The notes: generated by a model not told the origin, from the sequence alone. A DNA stretch of 64,000 nt from Limnohabitans sp. 2KL-51 (GCF_003063645.1 NZ_NESJ01000008.1:124001-188000); one strand, 5' to 3'; numbered from the stretch's first letter, positions 34,554 to 42,867 are shown. A program made the numbers and translations.

Positions 34554-35024
34554 TTATTTCTGGACGTAGTTGATTACCCAACTTTCAACAATCTGACTGC
34601 CCGCTTGCTTCAGGATCACGGACATGGGGCATCGCGCATTCAGGTCCTCGCGCAGACGAAGCATGTCGTCTTCAGTGCCTGAGGTCGTGGCATTCACCTT
34701 CAATTCAATAATAGGAAACGGCACAGGCACATCGGCCACCCGGTCAATGCCACGGTGGTCCAAATGGCCCAGCACATCGATCTTGTCGATCTTCAAATCG
34801 ATCTTCATCTCCATCGCAATGCGGCGTGCAATCACATTGGTGCAACCGATCAAGGCACCCAATAAAGTCTCCAATGGCGTAGGCCCCACATCGGTGCCAT
34901 GCCGGTAGGGTGGCTCATCGATCACAAACGAATGGCCACGCACACGCACTTCCGTGAGACTCGCTGTGGGCGCATAACCCTCCAACGCCACCTTGATCAA
35001 CTTGTGCTCTTTGACATTCAGCAC
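34554..35024 (-). CDS. OsmC family protein
   Basis: 156-residue OsmC/Ohr-fold protein with the two redox cysteines in LIGCTNVIARRIAM (about 73) and NARCPMSVIL (about 135). It may reduce organic peroxides, though OsmC proteins in catabolic clusters often have other unknown roles. The GTG at 35024 has AAGGAAAT upstream and overlaps the aldolase gene by 7 bases. Confidence 0.87.
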   Translation of the reverse strand: MLNVKEHKLIKVALEGYAPTASLTEVRVRGHSFVIDEPPYRHGTDVGPTPLETLLGALIGCTNVIARRIAMEMKIDLKIDKIDVLGHLDHRGIDRVADVPVPFPIIELKVNATTSGTEDDMLRLREDLNARCPMSVILKQAGSQIVESWVINYVQK

Positions 35025-35710
35025 GCTATTTCCTTTTTGAGTGCCTCAAGACCCGGCTTGATCAGCGCTTCTAAGCTGTGAAAGTTGAACACGGCGCCCT
35101 TTTTTTGCCAAGCTTTGGCATTAGCCAAAGTGACAGGCAAACCAAAACGTTCACCCTGCTCCTTGATTTTTCGGGCGATGTGATCCAAAGCCTCTTGCAC
35201 TTGAGGCACCGTGATATCGCCGCCAAAACCCATGCTGTGAGACAAGTCATAAGGCCCGATCAGGAACAAATCAAACCCTTTGACAGCCAGGATCTCATCG
35301 ATATTTGTCATCCCTGCCTCAGACTCGATCTGGGGAATGATGATCATGTCACCCGCCCTGCTGCCACAGGCATAACTGACGGTTTCCAAAATAAGCCTTG
35401 CCTCTTGCGCCGTTTCAACCCGGGGAACGATCAAGCCATCAATGCCCCGATCCAGATAACTCACCCAGTCCTCCACCTGCCGGGTTTTGCTGCGGACCAC
35501 CGCTGCTGCACCATGTCGCTGGGCCGCGCGAGCCATGGGCCCCACCATGTCGATGCCAATTCCGGCCCGTTCGCAATCGATGAACAAAATGTCTATGCCC
35601 AATTTGGACACCAAATCAGCCATGTCAAAACCACCAGCAAAGGTGTTGATGGCCAACACTGGCTGATTGGCTTGAATTTTGTTTTTGGCGTTGGATCGAA
35701 AATTCGTCAT
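35018..35710 (-). CDS. HpcH/HpaI aldolase/citrate lyase-family protein, altered active site
   Basis: 230-residue TIM barrel of the class II pyruvate aldolase family. The metal-site Glu and Asp are visible in IPQIESEAG (about 145) and LIGPYDLS (about 170), and the pyruvate-binding Arg in VVRSKTRQVEDW (about 72). At the position where HpaI has the catalytic His (EHA or EHG) this protein has CERAG, an Arg instead. It may act on a different substrate or use another base. Its start overlaps the isochorismatase-like gene as ATGA. Confidence 0.85.
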   Translation of the reverse strand: MTNFRSNAKNKIQANQPVLAINTFAGGFDMADLVSKLGIDILFIDCERAGIGIDMVGPMARAAQRHGAAAVVRSKTRQVEDWVSYLDRGIDGLIVPRVETAQEARLILETVSYACGSRAGDMIIIPQIESEAGMTNIDEILAVKGFDLFLIGPYDLSHSMGFGGDITVPQVQEALDHIARKIKEQGERFGLPVTLANAKAWQKKGAVFNFHSLEALIKPGLEALKKEIAC

Positions 35711-36348
35711 GCTTTTTTCAGTTCATTTAAAGACATGATTTCAGCGCTGGTCATCACAAATCCAAGCGCCGTTCGTATGCAAAGCAAAGCGGCATCGTGC
35801 AAACCAGGATCGTCCATGGTGTCCACACAGTCGCTGGGCACAATGACCGCGTAATCCTTGGAACAAGCGGCCGCAACAGTTGAAAGCACACAACTGTTGG
35901 TGTTGACACCCGTGATGATGAGGGTGTTGATCCCGTGGGCTCTCAATGTGAAATCCAGATCAGTTCCTACAAAGCAGTCGTAGCGCTTTTTGGTGTTCAC
36001 GATCCAGTCTTTTTTCGCATCCAACACTTGCGGCATCACCGTGCACCCAGGTGATCCCTGCAAATTGTGGCGCTCCACATTTTTGCGCGTGGCATGCGGA
36101 TCATCGGCTCGCGTTCTCCAAAACGGGTTGGACCGAATTTCAGGCACATCACGGTAAGTGGTCACCAAGTGGATGACAGGCCAATCCTGTTCACGGCACC
36201 AAGCAAACAATTGGGCGGCATTGCCCAGAACACGATCGGCTTGGGCCTGTGTCTTGACAGGCATGGTGGCCACAGAAAGGTCCATGTGGCCACGGTGCAA
36301 ATCGATCGCGATGACGGCTGCTTTGACTTTGTCGACACCAAAATTCAT
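35707..36348 (-). CDS. Isochorismatase-like cysteine hydrolase
   Basis: 213-residue hydrolase. The Asp-Lys-Cys triad is seen in AVIAIDLHRGHMD (Asp about 15), NTKKRYDCFVG (Lys about 120) and GVNTNSCVLSTVAA (Cys about 154). Family members include maleamate amidase (NicF), N-carbamoylsarcosine amidohydrolase and ureidoacrylate hydrolase, all acting on linear amides formed in N-heterocycle catabolism. In this cluster it is a good candidate for removing ammonia from the opened ring. Confidence 0.88.
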   Translation of the reverse strand: MNFGVDKVKAAVIAIDLHRGHMDLSVATMPVKTQAQADRVLGNAAQLFAWCREQDWPVIHLVTTYRDVPEIRSNPFWRTRADDPHATRKNVERHNLQGSPGCTVMPQVLDAKKDWIVNTKKRYDCFVGTDLDFTLRAHGINTLIITGVNTNSCVLSTVAAACSKDYAVIVPSDCVDTMDDPGLHDAALLCIRTALGFVMTSAEIMSLNELKKA

Positions 36349-36355
36349 GACAGCC

Positions 36356-37582
36356 TCAGATCAAAGGGTTGTGAGAAGTGCTCAGCAGTTTTTTCTGATC
36401 GATGCCAAAACGGTCTGCCAACCAATCGGCCAGAATTTCCTGACCGATGGTCGGGTTGTCATGCTGGCAATGCTCCGCGCCCGTCTCTTCTTCAGACAAC
36501 AAGCGCAAGGTCACATCCACCCCCTTGGCCTTACCGTAGTCATAGACCTTCTTGGCTTGCGATACGGTCAACACATCGTGCCCACCGTGCATGACCAAAA
36601 ACGGACACTTCATGTGATCAAGATGACCATCCAGGGTGAAGTCGCGCGCCTTTTCCATGGAAGCTTTCATGGTGGGTTTGCCAAAAACCCACTTGATGTG
36701 CTCAGCCAAGCCATGGTCTTCAGAGGCATTGCCCCAGAGGTCGGTGATGGCCCAGATGGCACCATGCGCAATGCAAGCGGCCAAACGCGGCTCATAACAA
36801 CCCGCACGCGCAGCGTAATACCCTCCCAGGCTGGAGCCCGCCACAGCAATGCGCTTGGGATCCACATCGTCACGCTTTTCAAGCCAGTCAATGCACTTGC
36901 CAATGGGCACTTCGGTGTCGACCCTGTTAACGACGTTGTGGCGACGCAAAGTACCGCCCTGGCCGGGGCCGTCGATCATCAACACCGAGATGCCACGCTG
37001 AACAGCACCACGGGCTTGCATGAACCACATTTCATCCTTGATGGAATCCAGACCACCCATGCAAATCAACACGGGTTGGCGCTTCTCGGGGAAAGGCGCA
37101 CGCACGAAGTAGCCGCAAATAGTGACCCCGTTTTCGTAAGGAATTTCAACCGCTTCACCCGCAGGATTCAAATGCGAAATGAACTTTTTGCTGCAAGCCT
37201 CCATCTTCTCGAATGTAGGCAAGCGACGAGGGTCATCGGGCTTGAGGAAAAATTCTGCCTGACGGTAATAGTCTGCAGCCCGCAAGTAACAGTTCATGGA
37301 CGTTTTGATGTGTCCCAGGCTCTCTTCTTCGCAGCCGCGATGCCAGTTGCGATCACCAATGTGCATCCATTCTTTGTGCCAGCTTTCAAGATCTCCGGGA
37401 ATCATGCGGCTGGCGGCTTGGAACACCTCACTGACCGAACCTCCACCCTCTTGGGTTTCGCCCAAGCCACGGCGGAACTGATACGCCAGCCAAGGGTGCT
37501 CTGGCCAGTGGTGCCAGCCGTAGGGCTCGTAATGCGGCAGTCGGTTTTCAGTGATTTTTTCGATCAGGTTGTCTTCTGACAT
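36356..37582 (-). CDS. Alpha/beta hydrolase of the 2,6-dihydropseudooxynicotine hydrolase-like group
   Basis: 408-residue protein with an N-terminal helical domain of about 140 residues (HWPEHPWLAYQFRRGLGE, then AADYYRQAEFF) and a C-terminal alpha/beta hydrolase fold. The nucleophile is Ser in AVAGSSLGGYYAAR (about 248), with acid and His candidates in VMHGGHDVLT and EEETGAEHCQHDN. This two-domain build is that of the C-C bond hydrolase of nicotine catabolism and of FrsA-like esterases. It is the first gene of the 18-gene cluster, with the palindrome at 37625 upstream. Confidence 0.85.
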   Translation of the reverse strand: MSEDNLIEKITENRLPHYEPYGWHHWPEHPWLAYQFRRGLGETQEGGGSVSEVFQAASRMIPGDLESWHKEWMHIGDRNWHRGCEEESLGHIKTSMNCYLRAADYYRQAEFFLKPDDPRRLPTFEKMEACSKKFISHLNPAGEAVEIPYENGVTICGYFVRAPFPEKRQPVLICMGGLDSIKDEMWFMQARGAVQRGISVLMIDGPGQGGTLRRHNVVNRVDTEVPIGKCIDWLEKRDDVDPKRIAVAGSSLGGYYAARAGCYEPRLAACIAHGAIWAITDLWGNASEDHGLAEHIKWVFGKPTMKASMEKARDFTLDGHLDHMKCPFLVMHGGHDVLTVSQAKKVYDYGKAKGVDVTLRLLSEEETGAEHCQHDNPTIGQEILADWLADRFGIDQKKLLSTSHNPLI

Positions 37583-38004
37583 GTGGAGAGTTCCCGCTGT
37601 TTGATTCCAGAATCATTCACTATTTTCAAGTGACTTGAATGATCATACGCAGGCCATTCAAACTGTCCACTGTTTTTTGTTAGTAGATACCCGATGACCG
37701 CTGCACCAAGCACTTCAGGCCACGCGCAATTCACGCACAGAAGTGGGTTCGAGCAACTTTAAAAGCTCTGAGAAAACAAGGTCAACCACCGTGCCGCCCC
37801 TTTCAGGGGCGCGCAAGAACAGGCATGCCTCAAGTTTGCGCATCCAAATCGGTGCTACAAGGTGCATCAACACAAGAGTGCACTGCGTTGGCACATCCAG
37901 CAAAGGCCGCATCCTTCAGTCTGTTCACAAATCAAGCATGCATGCCGTGGTGCGCGGCCCCAAAGCGTTGCGAAATAAATGAAAGGCCAGAAAAAAACGA
38001 CAAC
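37583..38004. other. Cluster promoter region and right island edge
   Basis: 422 bases between the first gene of the cluster and the pirin gene. It contains the palindrome at 37625-37639 and AT-rich DNA near the start, consistent with the cluster promoter. A minus-strand open frame of 65 codons (37715-37912, ending LLEPTSVRELRVA) has a C-terminus that looks protein-like, but I do not recognise it; it may be a fragment of a lost gene. Nothing else is recognised. Confidence 0.45.
37625..37639. promoter_or_regulatory. Candidate operator of the catabolic cluster
   Basis: TTCAAGTGACTTGAA is a perfect 7+1+7 palindrome 43 bases upstream of the first cluster gene. A second inverted repeat with a different centre, ATCATTCA (37612-37619) and TGAATGAT (37636-37643), overlaps it. 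The XRE-cupin protein encoded at the far end is the most likely ligand, but no second copy of the site was noticed near its own gene. Confidence 0.5.
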
Positions 38005-38889
38005 TCAGGCTTTTTCACCGAGCCGCCCATCCCGGAAATCCGCCAAGGCTTGGTAAATTTCTTCCTTGGTGTTCATCACAAACGGGCCGTACTGCACGAT
38101 GGGCTGCTTGAGCGGCTGACCCGCCACCAGGATCAGCTTGGCATCGGTACTGGCCTCAATCACCACACCATCGGCTTGCGGTGTGTTTTTCAAAATGGCC
38201 ATGCGCTGCAGGGGCACGGCCTGCCCTGCGATGCGCACCTCGCCCCGGTACACGTACACAAAGGCGTTGTGGCCTTCGGGCAGTGTTTGCTCAAAACGCG
38301 AACCCTGAGGCATGTGCAGATCCAGAAACAATGGCTGGGTGATGTCGCGGGACACCGCGCCCTGCACGCCGTGGCTGGCCCCAGCAATCACCGTCACGGC
38401 CACGCCTTCGGGCGTCTGAAACTGAGGCAACTGCGCGTTCTGGAAATCGCGGTACCAAGGCGCTTGCATTTTTTCAGAGCTGTGCAGGTTCAGCCAGAGT
38501 TGAAAGCCCTCCATCACACCATCGGCTTGCTGCGGGATTTCGGAATGGATCACCCCTTGGCCCGCGGTCATCCATTGCACGCCGCCGTTTTGCAGCAGGC
38601 CTTCATTGCCCGCGCTGTCGCGGTGCAGCATGCGCCCGGCGATCATGTAGGTCACGGTTTCAAAACCCCGGTGCGGGTGGTCCGGAAATCCCGCGATGTA
38701 GTCGTCTGGCTTGTCGCTGCCAAAGGCGTCCAGCATCAAAAACGGATCGAGCCGATGCTGCAAATCTTGGGTGAGGATTCGGCTGAGTTTGACGCCCGCG
38801 CCATCCGAGGTGGCCTGGCCGGTGACCAGGCGCTCGATGGTGCGAGAGACGTGCACGGCGTGCGGGTTGGAAGCTTGAGACACAACCAA
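38005..38889 (-). CDS. Pirin family protein
   Basis: 294-residue bicupin. The N-terminal metal site is in FPDHPHRGFETVTYM (about 62-70), followed by GVIHSEIPQQ and EGFQLWLNLHSSEKM, all standard for bacterial pirins, some of which act as quercetin dioxygenases or regulators. The C-terminal 50 residues are encoded by the DNA repeated in degenerate form at 18638-18790. The gene is intact and GC-rich, marking the right border of the low-GC cluster. Confidence 0.93.
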   Translation of the reverse strand: MVVSQASNPHAVHVSRTIERLVTGQATSDGAGVKLSRILTQDLQHRLDPFLMLDAFGSDKPDDYIAGFPDHPHRGFETVTYMIAGRMLHRDSAGNEGLLQNGGVQWMTAGQGVIHSEIPQQADGVMEGFQLWLNLHSSEKMQAPWYRDFQNAQLPQFQTPEGVAVTVIAGASHGVQGAVSRDITQPLFLDLHMPQGSRFEQTLPEGHNAFVYVYRGEVRIAGQAVPLQRMAILKNTPQADGVVIEASTDAKLILVAGQPLKQPIVQYGPFVMNTKEEIYQALADFRDGRLGEKA

Positions 38890-38910
38890 TCCTTTTCAAA
38901 AACCAAACGA

Positions 38911-39288
38911 TCAACCGGGACGGTGCAAGGCGCAGATCTTGTTGCCATCGGGGTCGCGCAAGTAAGCCAAGTAGATCTTGCCTGCGGGGCCTTCGCGAAA
39001 GCCGGGTGGGTTTTCGCAAGTGTTGCCGCCGTTGGCCACACCCGCCGCGTGAAAGGCATCGCCCTGCTCAGGGGATTTGACGGAGAAGCCAATGGTGCTG
39101 CCGTTGCCGTGGCAGGCGGGCTCGCCGTTGATGGGCGTGGTGATGCCAAAAGTGCCCGTAGGGCTGCGGTAGAAATAACGGTTGTTGTTGGCAACGCCCG
39201 GGCCATAGCCCAAGGTGCCCAACACAGCGTCATAAAACTTTTTGGAAACTTCCAGGTCTTTCACACCCACCATCACATGACTGAACAT
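38911..39288 (-). CDS. VOC family (glyoxalase/dioxygenase fold) protein
   Basis: 125-residue single vicinal-oxygen-chelate module: FSHVMVGVKDLEVSKKFYDAVLG at the start and KIYLAYLRDPDGNKICALHR at the end. Candidate metal ligands are the first His and the late region around DPDGNKIC, although the usual final Glu is replaced by Cys. The ATG at 39288 is supported by GGAGAAAACA just upstream. Substrate unknown. Confidence 0.85.
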   Translation of the reverse strand: MFSHVMVGVKDLEVSKKFYDAVLGTLGYGPGVANNNRYFYRSPTGTFGITTPINGEPACHGNGSTIGFSVKSPEQGDAFHAAGVANGGNTCENPPGFREGPAGKIYLAYLRDPDGNKICALHRPG

Positions 39289-39399
39289 TGTTTTCTCCAT
39301 GTAGACCCGTTGCAGGGCAAATTTGTAGAATATTCATGTTAGCGGATGCCGCCCAGGCAGGCAGCGCGCCCACCTTTTTAACCCTAAATCAACCCCAAC

Positions 39400-40146
39400 T
39401 CAAGCCTGCTTCAAACTCTGCAAGCAGGCATGCGCAGGCCCGTCCCACTGCGGCGGCAGCTGGTGTTTGGCTTGCAAATAATGGTGGGTATAAACGTCCA
39501 AGTAGGCCTGAAGGGTTTCGGCTGCGTGCGCCTCACCCGCCAGCTCCAGGCACATGGCGGCCACTTCGCTGGTGCAAAAGTGGTCATCTCGCTTGGAGCG
39601 GCGCAACTGGTAGCGCGAGACCTGCTCGGGGTTCAAGCTGAGCACGGGCAAGGCGTTCAGGTAGGGGCTCTTGCGGAACATCTTGCGCGCTTCGGGCCAG
39701 GTGGCATCCAGCAAAATGAACAGTGGGCGTTGACCAGCGGGCAGGGGCTGCACCGCTTGCACTACCCGATCAGGCGTCACAAATTCACCTGGAAACACCA
39801 CAAAGGTCTGCCACTGCGGATCGGCTAGCAGCGCCATCAAAGCCGGGTCTACCTCGGTGCGGGTCCAGCCGAAGGCAAAGGTGTCTGGCACCACATCGGC
39901 GATCAGCCAACCGGTGTTGCTGGGCTTGAGAGGTTCGATGTCGGCCATGAGCAAACACATGCCCGATTGGGTGGCCAACTCGGGTCGCACACCGCACAGG
40001 CAGTGACTGGGCACCAAGCGACAGCCGGGGCAGCGTTCACCCTTGATACCGCCACGCGCCAAGAAGGGTTTGGCGCTGCGGGCCAGGCGTTCAGCGCGCA
40101 AGTGCGAGACGGCGTGGGGCGCTTTCAAAGCCAAGGCGTTCTTCAA
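39400..40146 (-). CDS. tRNA-uridine aminocarboxypropyltransferase, DTW domain (TapT-like)
   Basis: 248-residue protein with an N-terminal zinc-type motif (RCPGCRLVPSHCLCG, four Cys) and the DTW-domain motif FILLDATWPEARKMFRKSPYL (DATW variant) near residue 148. Homologues in E. coli (TapT/YfiP) place the 3-amino-3-carboxypropyl group on U47 of tRNAs. The start overlaps the stop of the RIO kinase gene (ATGA). Confidence 0.88.
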   Translation of the reverse strand: MKNALALKAPHAVSHLRAERLARSAKPFLARGGIKGERCPGCRLVPSHCLCGVRPELATQSGMCLLMADIEPLKPSNTGWLIADVVPDTFAFGWTRTEVDPALMALLADPQWQTFVVFPGEFVTPDRVVQAVQPLPAGQRPLFILLDATWPEARKMFRKSPYLNALPVLSLNPEQVSRYQLRRSKRDDHFCTSEVAAMCLELAGEAHAAETLQAYLDVYTHHYLQAKHQLPPQWDGPAHACLQSLKQA

Positions 40147-41024
40147 GCGGCAGGCGTGGCCATCCGCAGTCGACGGGCCGCCTCTTCGTCACGCGCATCG
40201 TCGATCTCGCGCAGCACGGCCGCCATGTCCACGTTGGCAGTCGACCACTCAAAACGACCGGTGAGCGGTGTTTCGTTGCTCAGCAATCCCGCTTGGTACA
40301 GGCTCCAGATTTCAGGGCCAAAGTCGGTCTTTAAAAGTGCTGGGGCAAATTGCCCGAAAAAGTCGCGCAGGTTGCCCACATCGCGCAGCAGCATGCGCTG
40401 GGCGTGGTTGTTGCCGGCCGCGTCCACCGCTTGCGGCAGGTCGATGATGACGGGCTCGTCCACCCCTGGCTGATCGCCCTCGCCCGGGATGTGCGCCAAC
40501 AAAATGTTGAACTCTGACAAGTCGCCATGCACAACGCCCGCGCACAGCATGCGCACCACCTCGCCAATCAGGGTGGCGTGGTGCTGCAGGGCCTGCGCAG
40601 GCGTGAAAACCACATCGTTCAGGCGCGGCGCAGCATCGCCCTGCGCGTCGGTGACCAGTTCCATCAGCAGCACGCCGTCGAAAAAGTTGAACGGTCGGGG
40701 CACGCGCACACCCGCTGCGGCCAAGCGGTAAAGCGCATCGACCTCGGCACTTTGCCAGGTGGCCTCTTGTTCTTGCCTGCCAAACTTGCTGCCCTTGGCC
40801 ATGGCGCGGGCCGAGCGCGAGTTCTTGACTTTGCGGTTTTCGGTGTAATCCACGGCTTGCCGAAAGCTGCGGTGGGTGGCCTCTTTGTAAATCTTGGCGC
40901 AGCGGGTCTCGTCGCCGCAGCGCACCACAAAGACCATGGCCTCCTTGCCGCTCATGAGCTGACGCACCACGGTGTCGATCAGGCCCTCTTCGACCAGGGC
41001 CTGGAGCCTCGGTGGTGCTTTCAT
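40143..41024 (-). CDS. RIO1-family serine protein kinase
   Basis: 293-residue kinase: the nucleotide loop LMSGKEAMVFVVRC (about 24), ATP-binding Lys in RCAKIYKEATHRSF (about 44), the long RIO insertion SRSARAMAKGSKFGRQE, catalytic HGDLSEFNILL (Asp about 165) and the metal Asp in VIIDLPQAVD (about 192). It resembles bacterial RIO kinases of the PA4780 type. It is coupled to the DTW gene downstream and follows a small zinc-ribbon gene. Confidence 0.9.
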   Translation of the reverse strand: MKAPPRLQALVEEGLIDTVVRQLMSGKEAMVFVVRCGDETRCAKIYKEATHRSFRQAVDYTENRKVKNSRSARAMAKGSKFGRQEQEATWQSAEVDALYRLAAAGVRVPRPFNFFDGVLLMELVTDAQGDAAPRLNDVVFTPAQALQHHATLIGEVVRMLCAGVVHGDLSEFNILLAHIPGEGDQPGVDEPVIIDLPQAVDAAGNNHAQRMLLRDVGNLRDFFGQFAPALLKTDFGPEIWSLYQAGLLSNETPLTGRFEWSTANVDMAAVLREIDDARDEEAARRLRMATPAA

Positions 41025-41033
41025 GGGGTGGCT

Positions 41034-41285
41034 TCAGTGTTCAAGCAAGGCCCAGCCTGCGTGCTGGTTGGACTTGTTGTTTTCGTATTCCCAGGCCGCG
41101 CCGCAGCGGTCGCAGCGGTAGCGGGTGAAGCTGGCTTGGCCGTTGCCACGGTCTTCGCGGCTATGGGTGCCTTGTACCAGTTCGGCGTGGCCAGGGGCTT
41201 TGCGCCAATGGCGTTGAATGCCAGCGCAGGGTTCACACAAATCGGGCGCAGCAGGCTTGGGAGCGCTGGGGGTTGACGGGGTCAT
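41034..41285 (-). CDS. Small zinc-ribbon protein
   Basis: 83 residues with two Cys pairs, DLCEPCAG (17, 20) and YRCDRCGAAWEYE (58, 61), which would form one zinc ribbon. The ATG at 41285 is chosen because the protein-like sequence starts there. It lies 9 bases before the RIO kinase gene, so the two are likely co-transcribed. Function unknown. Confidence 0.65.
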   Translation of the reverse strand: MTPSTPSAPKPAAPDLCEPCAGIQRHWRKAPGHAELVQGTHSREDRGNGQASFTRYRCDRCGAAWEYENNKSNQHAGWALLEH

Positions 41286-41472
41286 GAAGGGGGGATGTCC
41301 TGGACAATGCCTGAGCAGGCGATGCTTGCATTGTCGCCGCCTAAGGGCCTTGCAGCGCCTGAGCGTGACACGGACTGCGAAATATCTTCCCCGCGCTTGC
41401 AGGTGACAGACCACCCCACCAGACTGTGGCAGCATGAGCCCCAATTCAAACCAGCTGCCAGGAGACCGAACC

Positions 41473-42279
41473 ATGCCCACCCCCACCCCCCTGCCCAATG
41501 CCCTGTCCTTTGGCCTGCAAGGCCGCGTGGCCATCGTCACCGGCGCGGCCAACGGCATTGGCGAGGCCTGTGCCCGGCGCTTTGCGGCTGAAGGAGCCCA
41601 TGTGGTCCTGGCCGATGTGAACAGCGATCGCGGCGCTGCCGTGGCCGCCGAATTGCGCACCGCTGGCCACAGCGCCGGTTTCATGGCCTGCGACGTCTCC
41701 CGCAAGGCCGACGTCGACGCCTTGGTCGACCATGTGCTGCAGGCCTTTGGCAGCATCGACGTGCTGGTCAACAACGCGGGCATCTTCCGGGCGGCTGATT
41801 TTTTGGACGTGACCGAAGAGGACTTCGACGCCGTGATCAATGTGAACATCAAGGGCTCTTTCCTGATGGGCCAGGCCGCTGCCCGCGTCATGAAAAGCAC
41901 TGGCGGGGGTTCCATCGTCAACATGAGTTCAGTCAACGCGGTGCTGGCCATTCCCAATATCGCCAGCTACAACGTGAGCAAAGGCGGCATCAACCAGCTC
42001 ACACGCGCCATGTCCCTGGCACTGGCGGACTTCGGCATCCGAGTGAACGCGGTGGCCCCGGGCACCATTGCCACCGAACTGGCCCGCCAGGCGGTGCTGA
42101 CCAGCGAGGCTGCCGAAAAGAAAATCATGATGCGCACGCCCATGAAGCGCTTGGGCGAGCCCGACGAGGTGGCCAAGGTGGTGGCCTTTTTGGCCAGCGA
42201 TGCGGCCAGCTACATCACCGGCGAAATCGTCACCGTGGACGGCGGGCGCATGGCACTCAATTACACCGTGCCAATTTGA
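41473..42279 (+). CDS. SDR family oxidoreductase
   Basis: 268-residue classical short-chain dehydrogenase: VTGAANGIGEA (about 24), NNAGIFRAADF (about 103) and SSVNAVLAIPNIASYNVSKGG with Ser, Tyr and Lys of the active site. The ATG at 41473 has AGGAGA 7 bases upstream. It is followed by a thioesterase and a glyoxalase gene on the same strand, an arrangement compatible with acyl-CoA or aldehyde metabolism; substrate not evident. Confidence 0.87.
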   Translation: MPTPTPLPNALSFGLQGRVAIVTGAANGIGEACARRFAAEGAHVVLADVNSDRGAAVAAELRTAGHSAGFMACDVSRKADVDALVDHVLQAFGSIDVLVNNAGIFRAADFLDVTEEDFDAVINVNIKGSFLMGQAAARVMKSTGGGSIVNMSSVNAVLAIPNIASYNVSKGGINQLTRAMSLALADFGIRVNAVAPGTIATELARQAVLTSEAAEKKIMMRTPMKRLGEPDEVAKVVAFLASDAASYITGEIVTVDGGRMALNYTVPI

Positions 42280-42294
42280 AGAAAGTACCCTGAT

Positions 42295-42867
42295 GTGATC
42301 ATCCCTATCAACCCACCCCATACATCACTTGAGGCTTGGCTGGCCCAAGAAAAGGCCGTGCGCCAGCGGCTGGATGCTGGCGCTGGGCCCGGCGTAGCTC
42401 GCCCGGACCAGGTGGCAGGAAAAACCGGCTTGGAGGTCATGCAAGGCCTGCTCAGCGGCGAACTGCCCTACGCCAGCATCGCCAAAACACTCGACTTTGT
42501 GCTCATCGAGGTCAGCGCCGGCCAAGCCATTTTTCAAGGCACGCCAGGCTTGAACCACATGAACCCGCTGGGCACGGTGCACGGCGGCTGGTTTGCCACC
42601 TTGCTCGACTCGGCCCTGGGCTGCGCCGTCCACACCATGATGCCGCCCGGTCGCGGCTACACCACGGCCGACCTGAGCGTCAAGCTCGTCAAAGCCCTCA
42701 CCCCCAAAGTGCAGCGCGTGCGTGCCATTGGCCAAGTGGTGCACTGCGGCCGCCAGTTGGCCACCGCCGAAGCCCGGCTGGTCGGGCCCGACGGCACCCT
42801 GTACGCCCATGCCAGCACGGCCTGCCTTGTTTTTGAAATGCCATCACCCACCGGAAATAAACCATGA
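42295..42867 (+). CDS. PaaI-family hotdog thioesterase
   Basis: 190-residue protein with the hotdog motif [30 protein letters not shown] (HGG with the following Asp) near residue 88 and [10 protein letters not shown], as in PaaI-type acyl-CoA thioesterases. It starts with GTG 15 bases after the SDR stop. It overlaps gloA by four bases (ATGA). Probably hydrolyses an aromatic or short acyl-CoA. Confidence 0.85.
   Translation: MIIPINPPHTSLEAWLAQEKAVRQRLDAGAGPGVARPDQVAGKTGLEVMQGLLSGELPYASIAKTLDFVLIEVSAGQAIFQGTPGLNHMNPLGTVHGGWFATLLDSALGCAVHTMMPPGRGYTTADLSVKLVKALTPKVQRVRAIGQVVHCGRQLATAEARLVGPDGTLYAHASTACLVFEMPSPTGNKP

Noticed and set aside
19760-37582. Reading the cluster as a standard nicotinate or picolinate pathway
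   Set aside because: No FAD monooxygenase and no ring-cleavage dioxygenase (NicC, NicX or PicD type) is encoded, although NicAB- and NicF-like proteins are.
37825-39342. Long plus-strand open frame across pirin and VOC genes
   Set aside because: It runs antisense through two recognisable genes and their spacer, with shadow-type composition.
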